Below are positions 18,101 to 28,000 of a stretch of 64,000 bases of DNA, one piece after another. Under the pieces are notes generated by a model. That model made no database searches. It was not told where the DNA came from and saw only the letters and a list, made by a program, of their open reading frames with translations. Positions within the stretch are counted from its first letter, which is position 1, and each line of letters begins with the position of its first letter. Where the stretch lies: assembly GCF_900103815.1 (NCBI RefSeq), contig NZ_FNHZ01000004.1:196705-260704 (forward strand). Reading direction: 5' to 3'. Made by a program: the position numbers and the translations under genes. The stretch comes from Lachnospira pectinoschiza (GTDB lineage: Bacteria; Bacillota; Clostridia; Lachnospirales; Lachnospiraceae).

Positions 18101-19640
18101 CTTCTGGATCTGCATATGTAGATGTACCAGAAATCTTAACTGGAGCTGTATGTACTCTTGTAGCTCTTGCAATTACTAACTTTTCGTTAGTACAGTATAA
18201 CTTGTATGTACCAGCTTCAGCAGCGTAGAATGTAGCTTCTTCAACACCAGCACTATTTGTAAAGTTAAATGTCTGAATGTTGCCACTTGGAGATACTAAA
18301 TAATATATAGCATCACCACCGTTTGAACCAAGCATTAATGTTAAAACATCATTCTCCACTAATGTAAAGTTCATATATACGCTATCTGTTGGTGAATTGT
18401 TAGAATAAATGTAACCCTTATATTCATTACCATCTGCATCCTTCTTACTCTTTTCATCATATCTAGTTAAGTTTGTGTTAGTTGTTCTATATCTGTTATT
18501 AGTCTTACCACCAGCACAGAAATAGATAAATTCATTGCCTTCTGTGTCATAAATTGTAAAGTCACCAATATTTACACCAGATGTACCAGCAGCAATACTT
18601 GAATCATAGAATGCTGTCTGAATGCTTTCTGTAAGTAAGTTGTTGTAAACCTCACCATCTAGTTGTTCTGCACCAAAGTCAACTACGTCGATTTTTCCAT
18701 TTCCTGCCTGTGTTGGGTCTGTTGATCTAGCCTCAGTCAATGAAATCTCCTTAATATATGTACTAGAATCAAAAGAAAGTACAATTGATTCTGTATCTTC
18801 GTCTGTTGTTCCTGTTACTGAATAGTTATTCCATGAACTACTAGCAGTTGTTGTAAGTGTCTCTCCTCCTACACTCATTGTTGCACCATTATAAGCTAAT
18901 ACATTAAGTGTGTAGTTTGAGTATGAACCTACTGGAATAGTAATCTTTGTGCCTACATTAGCCTGTGCATCTGAATCTCTTGCTGCTAACTTACCGTTTG
19001 TAGCATCAATTTCTAAGCCTTCAAATGTACCTGTACCATTATTAGCTCCCTGAAGAGCTAATTCATATGCACTTGAATAGTTTGTATTAGACTTATCGAA
19101 ATTCCATGTTGTTGTTGTAGCAACATATGGATTTGGTGTTACAGTGATTTCATGAATCCATGTTGTACCATCAACTGCACTAAATGTAACCTCTCCAGCT
19201 CCACCAGTGTATTCGTAAGTTAAAGTATCGCCATCAGTTTCAACTTTTGCCTTTTGACCCTGCTCTCCATTCATATAAAGAATTGTCGATTCATTAGCAT
19301 ATAAACATGATGAAACTGTAATTGTACAAGGTCCTGCTACCTTTACAGTAATCTCAGCACCATCATTCATAGTCAAACCATGTGCGCCATTATTAGCTGT
19401 ATTTTTTACAAATGTTACTAAGCCCAAGCTTGTTCCTGGAGTATGTCTATAGTCGCTTCCGTCTAATCCAGCAAAAGTCATTTTGTAAGTTTCACCCTTT
19501 ACGGCTTCTGTTGCAGTTAAACCATTGCTTAACTCATCAGCCTTTACACTTACGAGACTTCCAGAAAATGGAATTGAAGCGATAACTAGAGCAAATGCTA
19601 ATACCCCTACAAGCACTCTCTTAAAGTTTTTAAACTTCAT
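15135..19640 (-). CDS. Large secreted pectin methylesterase (CE8) with C-terminal anchor
   Basis: The product is 1501 aa. A signal peptide (about 1-35, ending VKA) leads to several beta-rich modules (about 40-900) that look like carbohydrate-binding or spacer domains and are not clearly assigned. The CE8 pectinesterase domain spans about 910-1270: YQTINDALDAAR, GRQDTLYGG, YGGTDYIFGG with the catalytic Asp, and YFGRPW with the conserved Arg. It removes methyl groups from homogalacturonan. An X2-like module follows (VDPSNYTATSGSTIIELSA, about 1340-1405), then a Thr/Ser/Glu linker with three PSTEE-type repeats, one hydrophobic helix (about 1472-1493) and a RKKEEEE tail. There is no LPXTG. The linker phrase GEVAADTD recurs in the PL9 genes upstream. 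The gene has its own promoter. Confidence 0.9.
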   Translation of the reverse strand: MKFKNFKRVLVGVLAFALVIASIPFSGSLVSVKADELSNGLTATEAVKGETYKMTFAGLDGSDYRHTPGTSLGLVTFVKNTANNGAHGLTMNDGAEITVKVAGPCTITVSSCLYANESTILYMNGEQGQKAKVETDGDTLTYEYTGGAGEVTFSAVDGTTWIHEITVTPNPYVATTTTWNFDKSNTNYSSAYELALQGANNGTGTFEGLEIDATNGKLAARDSDAQANVGTKITIPVGSYSNYTLNVLAYNGATMSVGGETLTTTASSSWNNYSVTGTTDEDTESIVLSFDSSTYIKEISLTEARSTDPTQAGNGKIDVVDFGAEQLDGEVYNNLLTESIQTAFYDSSIAAGTSGVNIGDFTIYDTEGNEFIYFCAGGKTNNRYRTTNTNLTRYDEKSKKDADGNEYKGYIYSNNSPTDSVYMNFTLVENDVLTLMLGSNGGDAIYYLVSPSGNIQTFNFTNSAGVEEATFYAAEAGTYKLYCTNEKLVIARATRVHTAPVKISGTSTYADPEALGTVAPTGYSLVFTNKQTGGETVAAVAADGSYSCFLYQTYDYTVSLKDANGYVIATEDELSVSTEAESLSMDFVINPVELVTITGNITGIDADAAAKVQLAFNADKIYVPELTVNSDLSYTLKVEAGVTYEVVATDAADYTLLTTSIETDGNSVKDIEFVHKDTFDATITLSGISSEDAANAVITLTNINDTYEDGTSYVYTYNYGDQISLRAGQYSVKVTGVGNYAYEQAPTYDLKLGSYDNTADKTGNSVEVKFYDVTDWDFSVYNKEYDGNGIETINGSNYYYGLTLNSNVLENKTYLLLNESTDAEGNTVAGTIDVPVKAGDIVTLSYCYSAYFTAGDVALAEKSGSTSKIEKTQLVASQDGYMTIKSNGGQTYFTEISVVTPTEYKSVITVGADKEYQTINDALDAARTMQRTEDQEVTIVIDPGTYQEMLVIDVDNVNLVNAAGSAASTDLTNSGVDIADNAVRITSYYGHGYAYYSMDKNCKYNADLLDVNTYNGYYSFQNPGSGTTNGSYWNATVVVYADGFSADGIIFENSFNQYQSELAANDTIVALSGAKGESNGARNDYKVGSTAVQAKAYVERAAALAIVSDVSETYFDNCKFIGRQDTLYGGVNSTVVFDQCQIYGGTDYIFGGMEAIFYQCDLVANTSEDANDTFYITAAQQSSGRGYLMYECTVTSTTPGVDTASTKKSKQGYFGRPWQANTAEVVFYNTTIETTDFYDGEEKLLICDEGWNSSLGGKSTLSYEYGSVDVNGNSVDTSSRVSWSTLLSEAVLNDGTAISFANFVGNDWSAELLQHGKLTSIEYEMLNGENAEVAAGESVVFRSAADLSTFEGVEVDGVTVDPSNYTATSGSTIIELSADYLATLGEGMHTVTILSTDGAASTLFTLLAAEPSTEEPSTEEPSTENTTGEVAADTDVVVADATTTTASATEASTAASNTSEVAAEDTDTADNNNFVIGLALASVSAAIAAGAVAARKKEEEE

Positions 19641-19725
19641 TGTGTTGTCCTCCCGTTATTAAATTGTATATATACTTCATGCCCGTCTTTGAACCATTGC
19701 GGTGGTCCCTTTGTCTGCTGTGGAA

Positions 19726-19754
19726 ATTATACATAAAAATTAGTCATTCCCCAA
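19726..19754 (-). promoter_or_regulatory. Pectinesterase promoter (TTGGGG-N17-TATAAT)
   Basis: On the minus strand the -35 TTGGGG (19749-19754) and -10 TATAAT (19726-19731) are 17 bp apart. The transcript would start near 19719 and carry an 80-base leader with a small hairpin (GGACCA/TGGTTC around CCGCAA, about 19691-19708). Confidence 0.6.
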
Positions 19755-19798
19755 GATGTAATATTGTACTTTTTATGTTTTACCATTAGTTATTTATT

Positions 19799-19839
19799 AA
19801 AAGACCCTTTATTAATTAAGTAATAAAGGGTCTTTTGTT
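19799..19839. terminator. Terminator of the long PL9 gene
   Basis: Perfect 16-bp stem 19799-19814/19821-19836 (AAAAGACCCTTTATTA and complement), loop ATTAAG, U-tract on the minus strand. It separates the PL9 gene from the pectinesterase gene, so they are independent transcripts. Confidence 0.9.
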
Positions 19840-19880
19840 TAATTTAAACCTTAAGAAAAAATCTTGTATTCGACTATCTA

Positions 19881-22800
19881 TTAAGCGTTCTTTCTCTTCT
19901 TATTAGCAACAAATGCTACTGCTGCTAATACCATGAGACTTACATAAACAACTGGCATTGCGCTATCGCCTGTATTCTTATCAGTTGTTGAAACTTCGCT
20001 TGAATCTGCTGCTACTTCAGAAGTTGTTGTTGTTGCTGCTGCATCTGCTACAACTGTGTCTGTATCTGCTGCTACTTCACCAGCTGTTGATGCTACTGTA
20101 ATTGTTGCTGTTGCTACTCCATCTTCTGAAACAATTTCTACTGTATGAGTACCTTCTGAAAGTGTTGCTGTGTAATCTGCATTAAATGTAACGATTGTTG
20201 AACCTTCTGTTACTACATAGTTGCTTGGATCAACTTCAACACCATCAACTAATACCTTAACGAACTTTGCAAAATCTGCTGCAGATCTTACTGAAAAGCT
20301 TTCGCCCTTAACAACGATTTCACCGTCGCCATCAAGTACTGCATATACTACATCTTCATCAGCTGCAACTTCTGTAACTAAACCTGTAGTAACATCACCT
20401 GTAACTTCAACTTCCTTAGAAGCTGTAAGTGTTGATGCGTTAAGTGTTGCACCTGTTCCCTCTGCTGCCTTATCTGTTAAGACTAAGAGACCATTCATGT
20501 TAATTGTTCCATCTTCGTTACGTGTTACTGGTAATGAGCTATAAACATGAGTTGTATAATCCATTCCTGTATCTACGCTTTCAAACCAATCAGCTGTTAC
20601 TGTTGTTGAAGCATCCTTTGAATCACCTGATGCTGATTTCCAGAAGTAGTTTGTTGACTGGTAAACCTTTGTTGCATCCTGGCTACCAACTAACTTAATA
20701 TTTTCACCATTATCTGTATTCTGTGTTCTAAATGAAAGAATACCTGATGCAGAATAATCTGTGTTAGCTGCTGTTTTAGTATAAAGTGCTACGTTGTTAG
20801 CTTCATTATTAAATGATGTAGACATGCTAATCTGAATATCTGGGCAAGAGTTTGAATCAATACCCTTTGACTTGTTATCAAATGCTACACAGTTATAAAG
20901 GACATGATAACCTGACATTGAATCGCCACCCATCTTAAATCCGTTACCGTTACCAGCATCTGTACCATCAAGTAGATATCCATTTGCATATGCTACTGAA
21001 TTCTTAATTGTTACTGCACCAATTGAACCTGTCTGAACCTTTGCGAAAAGATCCCAACCATCATCGGCATTGTTATGTGCTATACAGCCATCAAATACAT
21101 TTCCATCACCACATGTTAACTTTGCTGCGAAACCATCAGCATCTTCATAACCCTTATCGTGGTTGTTATAAGATGTACAGTTAAGAACTAAGTTATATGA
21201 AGGCCATGTAGACTTATCTGCATCATTTGCTGAAAGTCTTGAAATCTGAAGACCTGTGTTACCATTTTCATAAGTTTCTACATTATCAACTGTGTTATGG
21301 CTACCACTTAAATGAATACCATCCTTACCATCAGCTGATTCTGTAACATCAATACCCTGGATATACCAGTAGTTACCAGCAATTTCCATTGCATGTCCAC
21401 TTGCATTCGCACCACTAATAACTGGTCTTGTGCTTGCATCTGGATCTGCAATTAAGTAAATAAGTGCATCTTCTGTACCGTTTGTTCCTCTTGGAATTGT
21501 TACAGTACTTGTGTACTTATATGTACCTTCCATCATTACGATTGTCTGACCTGGCTGAGCATACTTAATTGCTGTCTGTAAGTCAGCTGGATCTTCCTTG
21601 CTACCTGTACCATTAGCGTTTGGAGATACATAAATTGTTTCACCATTATATGCATTGTATGTTACTGTCTGATTAATTGTGATTTCATCATAATTACTCA
21701 TTACCTGATATTCACCAGGAACATAATTATCATCTGCATCATACTTAACTGTAAATGTATTGCTGCCTAAGTTAAGTGTTGTTGCTACTGTAATTTGCTG
21801 TCCAGCTGTTACAGTAACTTCCTTAATAGCTTCACCATTCTGGTAAATTGTTGCTACACCATCTGCATTAGCTGTGAACTGTAAGTCATAAGCTGATGAA
21901 TTTGATGATTCTGCTGAATCAATTGTTGCTACTGTTTCAATTGTTTCAACTGGCTGTTCTTCTGTTGGAGCATCATTTTCAGGGCTAATTGTTGTAAATG
22001 TAACATCTGAGAATGTTGCCTGTGCAAATCTTGATACGAAGAAACCTACATAAACTGAATCTGCATCAATCTGTGAAAGAGCTTCTGTATCATAATACTT
22101 CTTTGTTACTGAATATGAACCATCTACTGATTCGTAAGTTACAAAGTAACCTGTGTTATTCTTCTGAATTGTTAAATACATTTCTGTAATATTAACGTTG
22201 TTGTCTAACTTTCCTTTTCCATTAGTGAAATTTCCAATTAAATTTGATTCATTTGGATATCTCTGCTCTAATGGATATGCTATTGATGAGAAACAATTGT
22301 TAATTGTATCTGTATCATTAGCTTCAATTAAAGAAATATTTTCTGCTGTTACACCTGTCTTTTCAAGTGATTCAATACCGATTTTCTGTGTAACCTTTGT
22401 TGCTGTTGTATCAGTTGTTACATTTCCATCAGCATCTACATAATATTCTGTCTTTGTTGCTGCTGCGAAATATGCATTGTTCCAGCCTGAACCACCAAGC
22501 TGATCTGCTGCCATAAGGCCAAAGGCTTCCTGACCATTTGATAAATACCACTGATTAACTGTAACCTTTGCTCTTAATGTAAAGTTCATGTTAGATGGTA
22601 CTTCTGTATAGTAGAATGAAAGACCATCAAATGAAGCTGGTACAAACTTACCATCATTACCTGAATCTGTAAGCTTACCGTTTGTTAACTTACCTGCTGT
22701 TAACTGAACATAACCATCAGCGTTTAAATCACCTACCTTAGTAAAGTTAGATGAATTAGCACCATTACCATAGGTAATTGTACCCCAAACTGTCTGAGCT

Positions 22801-24434
22801 TCTTTAGTTACCTCTACTGCATCACTTACTGTACCGTCTGTTGTTGTAGCTGGTAATAATCTAACTGCCTGTACCTTAAATGTATAAGAATTACCAACAG
22901 TTAAACCTGTTACTGTGTATTCTAAATCAGTAATACCGCTTGCAGCAACAACGTAATTTTCCCCATCTGTGCTATAAGAAACGATATAAGAATCAGCCTC
23001 TGTTACTGACTGCCATCCAATATATACGCTTCCGTTACCTGTACTTGATGTTGTATTAATTGTAACTTCACTTAATGGAAGTACGAAATTTACAGAAACT
23101 GCATCACTAGTCTTATCATCTTCACCTTCACGATAAATGCTAACTGTTGCAGTATATGTTCCTGATGAACTAACTGTAAATGTCTTTGAACCTGTGTTAC
23201 CTTCCTTTAAATACTTACTTGTCTGAGATTCTCCAGTAGTATCTGTAAGTGTTACAACAGCTCCATCTGCTCCATCTGTTCCGATTAAAGCATCAAAATC
23301 TACTGTTACTGTACTATCACCATTATCTACTACTGAAGTAATTACTGGATTAGCAACTTCTGACCAATCAGCTCTTACCACTTCTTCTGCCTCACCTGAA
23401 GTTTCTGTTACTTCAATCTTAAAAATATAATTATTATTTTCTAAGCCACCTAATGCATATGTTCCTGCTTCACTTAATGTAAGTGTTGAAACACATGCTG
23501 CATTCTTAGCTAATGTCTCTGATGTCTGTGCTGCAACCTCTCCACTTGATAGGTTGTAGATTGCCATGTTTCTGTTATCTCCGCCTGCTACCCACCAAAT
23601 CTTTACTGTTGCACTTGCACTTGTTTTAAAGCTTACATAGTTCTTTCCTGCGTCTATATCTGCCTTTCCACCAAAGGCTAATCTCTGTCCTGATGTATAT
23701 CCATCATCAAATGTCTTTTTACTTTCATTAATCTTTGTCTTTGAACTTGCAACTATTGTGAAATAGTCATCATATGTAATTTCTTGTCCATCTGTGTATG
23801 TACCTTCAGCTGCTGCTGTAAGTGTTGATGTTTCAAATGTGTTAACTGTTGATGTAACAGTTGGTGTCTCTGTTACTTCAATCTTGAAAATATAATTATT
23901 ATTTTCTAAACCACCTAATGCATATGTTCCTGCTTCACTTAATGTAAGTGTTGAAACACATGCTGCATTCTTAGCTAATGTCTCTGATGTCTGTGCTACA
24001 ACCTCTCCACTTGATAGATTGTAGATTGCCATGCTTCTATTATCTTCTCCACCTTCTACCCACCAAATCTTTACTGTTGCGCTTGTACTTGTTTTAAAGC
24101 TTACATAGTTCTTTCCTGCGTTTATATCTGCCTTTCCACCAAAGGCTAATCTCTGTCCTGATGTATATCCATCATCAAAAGTCTTACTACTTTCATTAAT
24201 CTTTGTCTTTGAACTTGCAACTATTGTGAAATAGTCATCATATGTAATTTCTTGTCCATCTGTGTATGTACCTTCAGCTGCTGCTGTAAGTGTTGATGTT
24301 TCAAATACATGTGTATTTGAACTAGCATCGCTGGCGCTTACGCTCTTAACTGCTAAATCAGTTGGCATAAGACCAACAACCATGAGAATTGCCATTGCGA
24401 TTGACATAATTCTCGCTCTCATTTTAGTCTTCAT
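19881..24434 (-). CDS. Multi-domain secreted pectate lyase (PL9) with C-terminal anchor
   Basis: The product is 1517 aa. After a signal peptide (to about VSASDA) come two nearly identical ~145-aa beta modules, a fibronectin-III-like domain (about 450-540), a module shared with the next gene (from WGTITYGNG, about 548-815), an Ig/Big-like domain, and the PL9 beta-helix (about 925-1310). PL9 marks are ADGFAAKLTCGDGN, whose Lys matches the expected catalytic base, and HNNADDGWDLFAK; family enzymes cleave polygalacturonate by Ca2+-dependent beta-elimination. An X2-like module (VDPSNYVVTEGSTIVTF), the linker GEVAADTDTVVADA and the anchor (NTGDSAMPVVYV, helix, KKRKNA) end it. I chose the ATG at 24432-24434, after GGGAGG. 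Confidence 0.9.
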   Translation of the reverse strand: MKTKMRARIMSIAMAILMVVGLMPTDLAVKSVSASDASSNTHVFETSTLTAAAEGTYTDGQEITYDDYFTIVASSKTKINESSKTFDDGYTSGQRLAFGGKADINAGKNYVSFKTSTSATVKIWWVEGGEDNRSMAIYNLSSGEVVAQTSETLAKNAACVSTLTLSEAGTYALGGLENNNYIFKIEVTETPTVTSTVNTFETSTLTAAAEGTYTDGQEITYDDYFTIVASSKTKINESKKTFDDGYTSGQRLAFGGKADIDAGKNYVSFKTSASATVKIWWVAGGDNRNMAIYNLSSGEVAAQTSETLAKNAACVSTLTLSEAGTYALGGLENNNYIFKIEVTETSGEAEEVVRADWSEVANPVITSVVDNGDSTVTVDFDALIGTDGADGAVVTLTDTTGESQTSKYLKEGNTGSKTFTVSSSGTYTATVSIYREGEDDKTSDAVSVNFVLPLSEVTINTTSSTGNGSVYIGWQSVTEADSYIVSYSTDGENYVVAASGITDLEYTVTGLTVGNSYTFKVQAVRLLPATTTDGTVSDAVEVTKEAQTVWGTITYGNGANSSNFTKVGDLNADGYVQLTAGKLTNGKLTDSGNDGKFVPASFDGLSFYYTEVPSNMNFTLRAKVTVNQWYLSNGQEAFGLMAADQLGGSGWNNAYFAAATKTEYYVDADGNVTTDTTATKVTQKIGIESLEKTGVTAENISLIEANDTDTINNCFSSIAYPLEQRYPNESNLIGNFTNGKGKLDNNVNITEMYLTIQKNNTGYFVTYESVDGSYSVTKKYYDTEALSQIDADSVYVGFFVSRFAQATFSDVTFTTISPENDAPTEEQPVETIETVATIDSAESSNSSAYDLQFTANADGVATIYQNGEAIKEVTVTAGQQITVATTLNLGSNTFTVKYDADDNYVPGEYQVMSNYDEITINQTVTYNAYNGETIYVSPNANGTGSKEDPADLQTAIKYAQPGQTIVMMEGTYKYTSTVTIPRGTNGTEDALIYLIADPDASTRPVISGANASGHAMEIAGNYWYIQGIDVTESADGKDGIHLSGSHNTVDNVETYENGNTGLQISRLSANDADKSTWPSYNLVLNCTSYNNHDKGYEDADGFAAKLTCGDGNVFDGCIAHNNADDGWDLFAKVQTGSIGAVTIKNSVAYANGYLLDGTDAGNGNGFKMGGDSMSGYHVLYNCVAFDNKSKGIDSNSCPDIQISMSTSFNNEANNVALYTKTAANTDYSASGILSFRTQNTDNGENIKLVGSQDATKVYQSTNYFWKSASGDSKDASTTVTADWFESVDTGMDYTTHVYSSLPVTRNEDGTINMNGLLVLTDKAAEGTGATLNASTLTASKEVEVTGDVTTGLVTEVAADEDVVYAVLDGDGEIVVKGESFSVRSAADFAKFVKVLVDGVEVDPSNYVVTEGSTIVTFNADYTATLSEGTHTVEIVSEDGVATATITVASTAGEVAADTDTVVADAAATTTTSEVAADSSEVSTTDKNTGDSAMPVVYVSLMVLAAVAFVANKKRKNA
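23404..24306 (-). repeat. Recent tandem duplication inside the long PL9 gene
   Basis: Units 23404-23838 and 23869-24306 (435 and 438 bp) differ at only a few bases plus one codon (GGDNR against GGEDNR), with a short linker between. Each encodes one ~145-aa beta module starting FETSTLTAAAEGTYTDG and ending IFKIEVTET. Confidence 0.9.
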
Positions 24435-24473
24435 AGACCGTTCCTCCCATAAAAATATATAATCACTAAACTC

Positions 24474-24520
24474 CTTATCAGCAATTACCTTCGTCCCACG
24501 AATTACTTCTCCTGCTGACA
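24474..24520 (-). promoter_or_regulatory. Structured 5' leader of the long PL9 gene
   Basis: On the minus strand the leader begins GTCAGCAGG and closes with TGCTGAT, enclosing the small hairpin TTCGT-GGG-ACGAA. The leader of the second PL9 gene (28130-28170) has the same outline: GTCAGCA, a GGGA in the middle, TATTGCTG. It could be a shared regulatory element or simply ancestry. I matched it to no known riboswitch. Confidence 0.4.
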
Positions 24521-24526
24521 TTTGCC

Positions 24527-24556
24527 ATTATAGCCAAAATATGATTTTTACGTCAA
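24527..24556 (-). promoter_or_regulatory. Promoter of the long PL9 gene (TTGACG-N18-TATAAT)
   Basis: The -35 TTGACG is at 24551-24556 and the -10 TATAAT at 24527-24532 on the minus strand, 18-bp spacer. Confidence 0.75.
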
Positions 24557-24607
24557 CACAAGACCTTGTGAAAATTTGACTAAAAACTAGAGGATTTTAT
24601 TGTCTAT

Positions 24608-24625
24608 TTTGACAGATATGTCAAA
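24608..24625. promoter_or_regulatory. Palindrome TTTGACA-GATA-TGTCAAA
   Basis: Perfect 7-bp arms around four bases, about 50 bp upstream of the PL9 -35. It has the look of an operator for a dimeric regulator; which one is unknown. Confidence 0.45.
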
Positions 24626-24929
24626 TGATAGTACTACAGTACCATAAGACTAGTACTTAAATGTAAAATTTTCATGAATAAATTGTTATCAAAAATTTTA
24701 TCATTTCACTTTAAATAAGTACTTTAGTCCTATAGTAGTAGTACCTTAGATACTGTGTGTATAACTAATCTACTATCAGTGGGTTTTATTCTCTTATTTC
24801 CATCAATGCACAATTATTATGTATTTTCTACAATATATCAGTATCAACTCATATAGTCTTGTATAAAATTAACAAAATAAATTTCACAATACTTTCTTAA
24901 CTATTATGAATAAATTTATCATTACACGC

Positions 24930-24963
24930 AAAAATCCCCCTTATCTTATTAAGATAAGAGGGA
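24930..24963 (-). terminator. Terminator of the shorter PL9 gene
   Basis: Arms TCCCCCTTATCTTA (24935-24948) and TAAGATAAGAGGGA with one mismatch; As at 24930-24934 form the U-tract on the minus strand. Confidence 0.85.
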
Positions 24964-25006
24964 CTAATATTTATAAATAAACTGCTACGCCCATTTAAAC
25001 ACTATA

Positions 25007-28000
25007 TTATTTTTCTGAAACTATGCTTTTTTTCTTTGTATAAACTACAACTGCTGCTGACATTAATAATAGAGCAACAAATACTACTGGCATTGCACTA
25101 TCTAATGTATCAACCTTAGTCTTTGCTTCATCCTTTTTAGAAACTGTTTCGTTAGCTGCTGTTTCACTTGCAACTACATTTTCTTCATCTGCAGCTACTT
25201 CACCTGCTTTGCTTGTTACGATGAAATCTATATAAGCATCACCGTCTGTAGAAACAATCTTTTCTAGATGCGCGCCATCCTCTAGACCTTCAATGAATTC
25301 TGCACTTAAAGTAACAATTGTAGAACCTTCCTCTAATGTGTAATCAGCTGAATCTACTAATGTATCATCTACATATACAGCAACAAACTTATCAAGTGAA
25401 GCTGCTGATCTTGCTGTAAATGAGTTACCCTTTAATACTGTTTCATTTTCACCATCAAGAGTTTCATAAGCAATTCTTTCGGCAATTTCTGCATTTTCAG
25501 GAGCAAAACCTGTTGTTTCATCTCCGTCAATAGAAATTACTGGGTTTGGTGTTAACACATCTGCATTAAATCTAGCACCGACATTTAAAGGAGCCTTATC
25601 TGTTAACTCTAAAAGGCCGTGCATGTTAATTCTACCATCTGCGTCACGAGTTACAGGTAAAGTCTCATATGTATGAGTCTTATAGTTATAGCCTGTATCC
25701 ACTGACTTAAACCAATCGTCTGTTACAACTTTGCTTGAGTCAATAGCATCCCCCTGTGCTGTCTTCCAGAAATAATCTGTTGACTTAAATACTGCTGATG
25801 GATCCTTACTTTGTGCGCCCTTAAACTTAAAGTTTTCGCCCTTATCCATAGAGCCGCAAGCTGCTGTCTTGTAGGAAAGGATTCCGTCTGCGCTAAAATC
25901 TGTCTCATTAGCGTAATTTGTATATAATGCCACGTTGTTAACTGCATTATTAAATGTTGTTGAATCAAAAATCTTTATATCTGGACAAGAGTTACAATCA
26001 ATACCCTTAGACTTGTTATCAAAAACAAAGCTGTTCTTTAATACATGTCCTGCAGCTACTGAATCGCCACCCATCTTAAATCCGTTACCATTACCTGCTC
26101 TCTTACCGTTTGATAAGTAACCATTACCGTAAGATACACAGTTCTGAATTGTTACACTACCGATTGAACCAGTCTGAACCTTAGCAAAGAAATCGAAACC
26201 ATCATCGGCATTACAATATGAGATACAACCATCAAATACGTTGCCCTCTCCACATGTTAACTTTGCACCAAATCCATCTGCATCTTCGTAACCTGAATCT
26301 GCATTATCATGTGATGTTGTATTTAAGATAAGGTTATGCTGTGGCCACATATCTCTATCATCATTAGCTGAAAGTCTTGAGATCTGAAGACCTGTATTAC
26401 CATTATTATAAACTTCTACATCATCAATTATATTAAAGCTACCACCTACATGAATACCATCTTTAGTATCTGCTGAGTTAGCTACATCAATTCCCTGAAT
26501 AAACCAATAGTTACCTGCAACTTCCATTGCATGTCCCTTAGCTCTTTCACCACTAAATACTGGTCTAGTCTTAGCTTCAGGGTCTGCAATTAAATAAATC
26601 ATTGCATCCTTTGTACCATCTGTTCCTCTAGGAATTGTAAGAGTTGAAGAATATGTATATGTTCCTTCTTTACAAACAATTTTCTGACCTGGCTGTGCAA
26701 ATCTAATTGCTGTCTGAAGATTTGCTGGATTCTCCTTTGTTCCGTTGCCACTACCCTCTGGTGATACATAAATCACGCTACCAGTATAAGCCTGATATGT
26801 TACCTTCTTAGTATAAGTTCTCTCCTCGTAATTGTTTAATACACTATACTTTGATGGCTTGAATCCATCTGTTGGCTTAAATTTAACATTGAAAATATTC
26901 TCGCCTACATTTAACTTTGTTGAAACCTTTGTTGTTTCATTAGCCTTTACATCTACTGTGCTAATTAATTCCCCGTTCTCATAAACATTTGCAACACCAT
27001 CTGCATTAGAATCAAATGTAAAATTATAATCTGATGAGTTTGTTGTTGCCTCAGATGAGATTGAAGCATTAACTGGTAATTCCTCAATTGGATGTGGAAT
27101 TGCTTCTGGGTCCTGTGCTGGATCGTGAATATCAAGTGTTACATCTGAATATGTAACCTGTGCAAATCTTGATACAAAGAAACCAACATAAACATTATCA
27201 CTATCAAGCTGTGATAAAATGTCTGGCTCATAATACTGCTTTGTAGTAGTATAGCCTGTTCCATCTAATGGCTCATAACTAACATAGTAACCTGTGTTAT
27301 TCTTACCAATTGTTAAATACATCTCTGTAATATTAACGTTATTGTCTAACTTACCTGCTTCATTAGTAAAATTACCAATTAAATTTGATTCATTTGGATA
27401 TCTTTGTTCTAGTGGATATTCTGTAGATGAAAATACTTTACTGATTAATTCTCTATCTCCGTCTTCTACTGCTTCGATGTTATCCTTTGTAAGTCCAGAC
27501 TTTTCACGAACTTCAATACCTAATCTCTGCTTAATAGGATTGTAGCTTTCATCTTTAGTTGGCTCTCCATCCTTACCCGGACGATAAATTGTCTGTGAAG
27601 CAAGTGCCATATAGGAATTATTCCAACCAGAACCGCCACACTTATCTGATGCCATAAGACCAAAGCCTTCCTGACCATTAGTTAAATACCACTGATCAAC
27701 CTTAACCTTTGCTCTAAGTTCAAAATTCTTGTCTGTTGGAACTGAAGTATAATAGAATGATAGACCATCGAATGATGCTGGTACTAACTTACCCCAGTTG
27801 TGCTTATCAGATCCCACCATAACTCCGTCTGTAAGTCCACCTGCTGTTAATCGTACCCAATCACCATCATTTAAATTTCCTTCGTAACCTGTGTAATTTT
27901 TCTTTGGATCATCTGTTTTTACGCCATTACCGTATGTTATAAAATTCCATTCTCCCTGATTCGATGACACTGCACTAGGAGTTTCAGCATTAACTCTAGT

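Larger units (their letters stand above)
24435..25006. other. Intergenic region upstream of the long PL9 gene
   Basis: 572 bp without a gene. From the left: the 5' leader with the stem GTCAGCA...TGCTGA, the promoter (24527-24556), an operator-like palindrome (24608-24625), an imperfect ~29-bp inverted repeat (24631-24659 and about 24719-24747), AT-rich DNA, and the terminator of the next gene (24930-24963). Confidence 0.6.

Noticed and set aside
19641..19720. Cyclic-di-GMP or other known riboswitch ahead of the pectinesterase
   Set aside because: The leader has CAAAGG and CAAAG phrases and a hairpin, but lacks the paired GCAAACC and GGGACGCAAAGCC-like core of GEMM-I and is too short.
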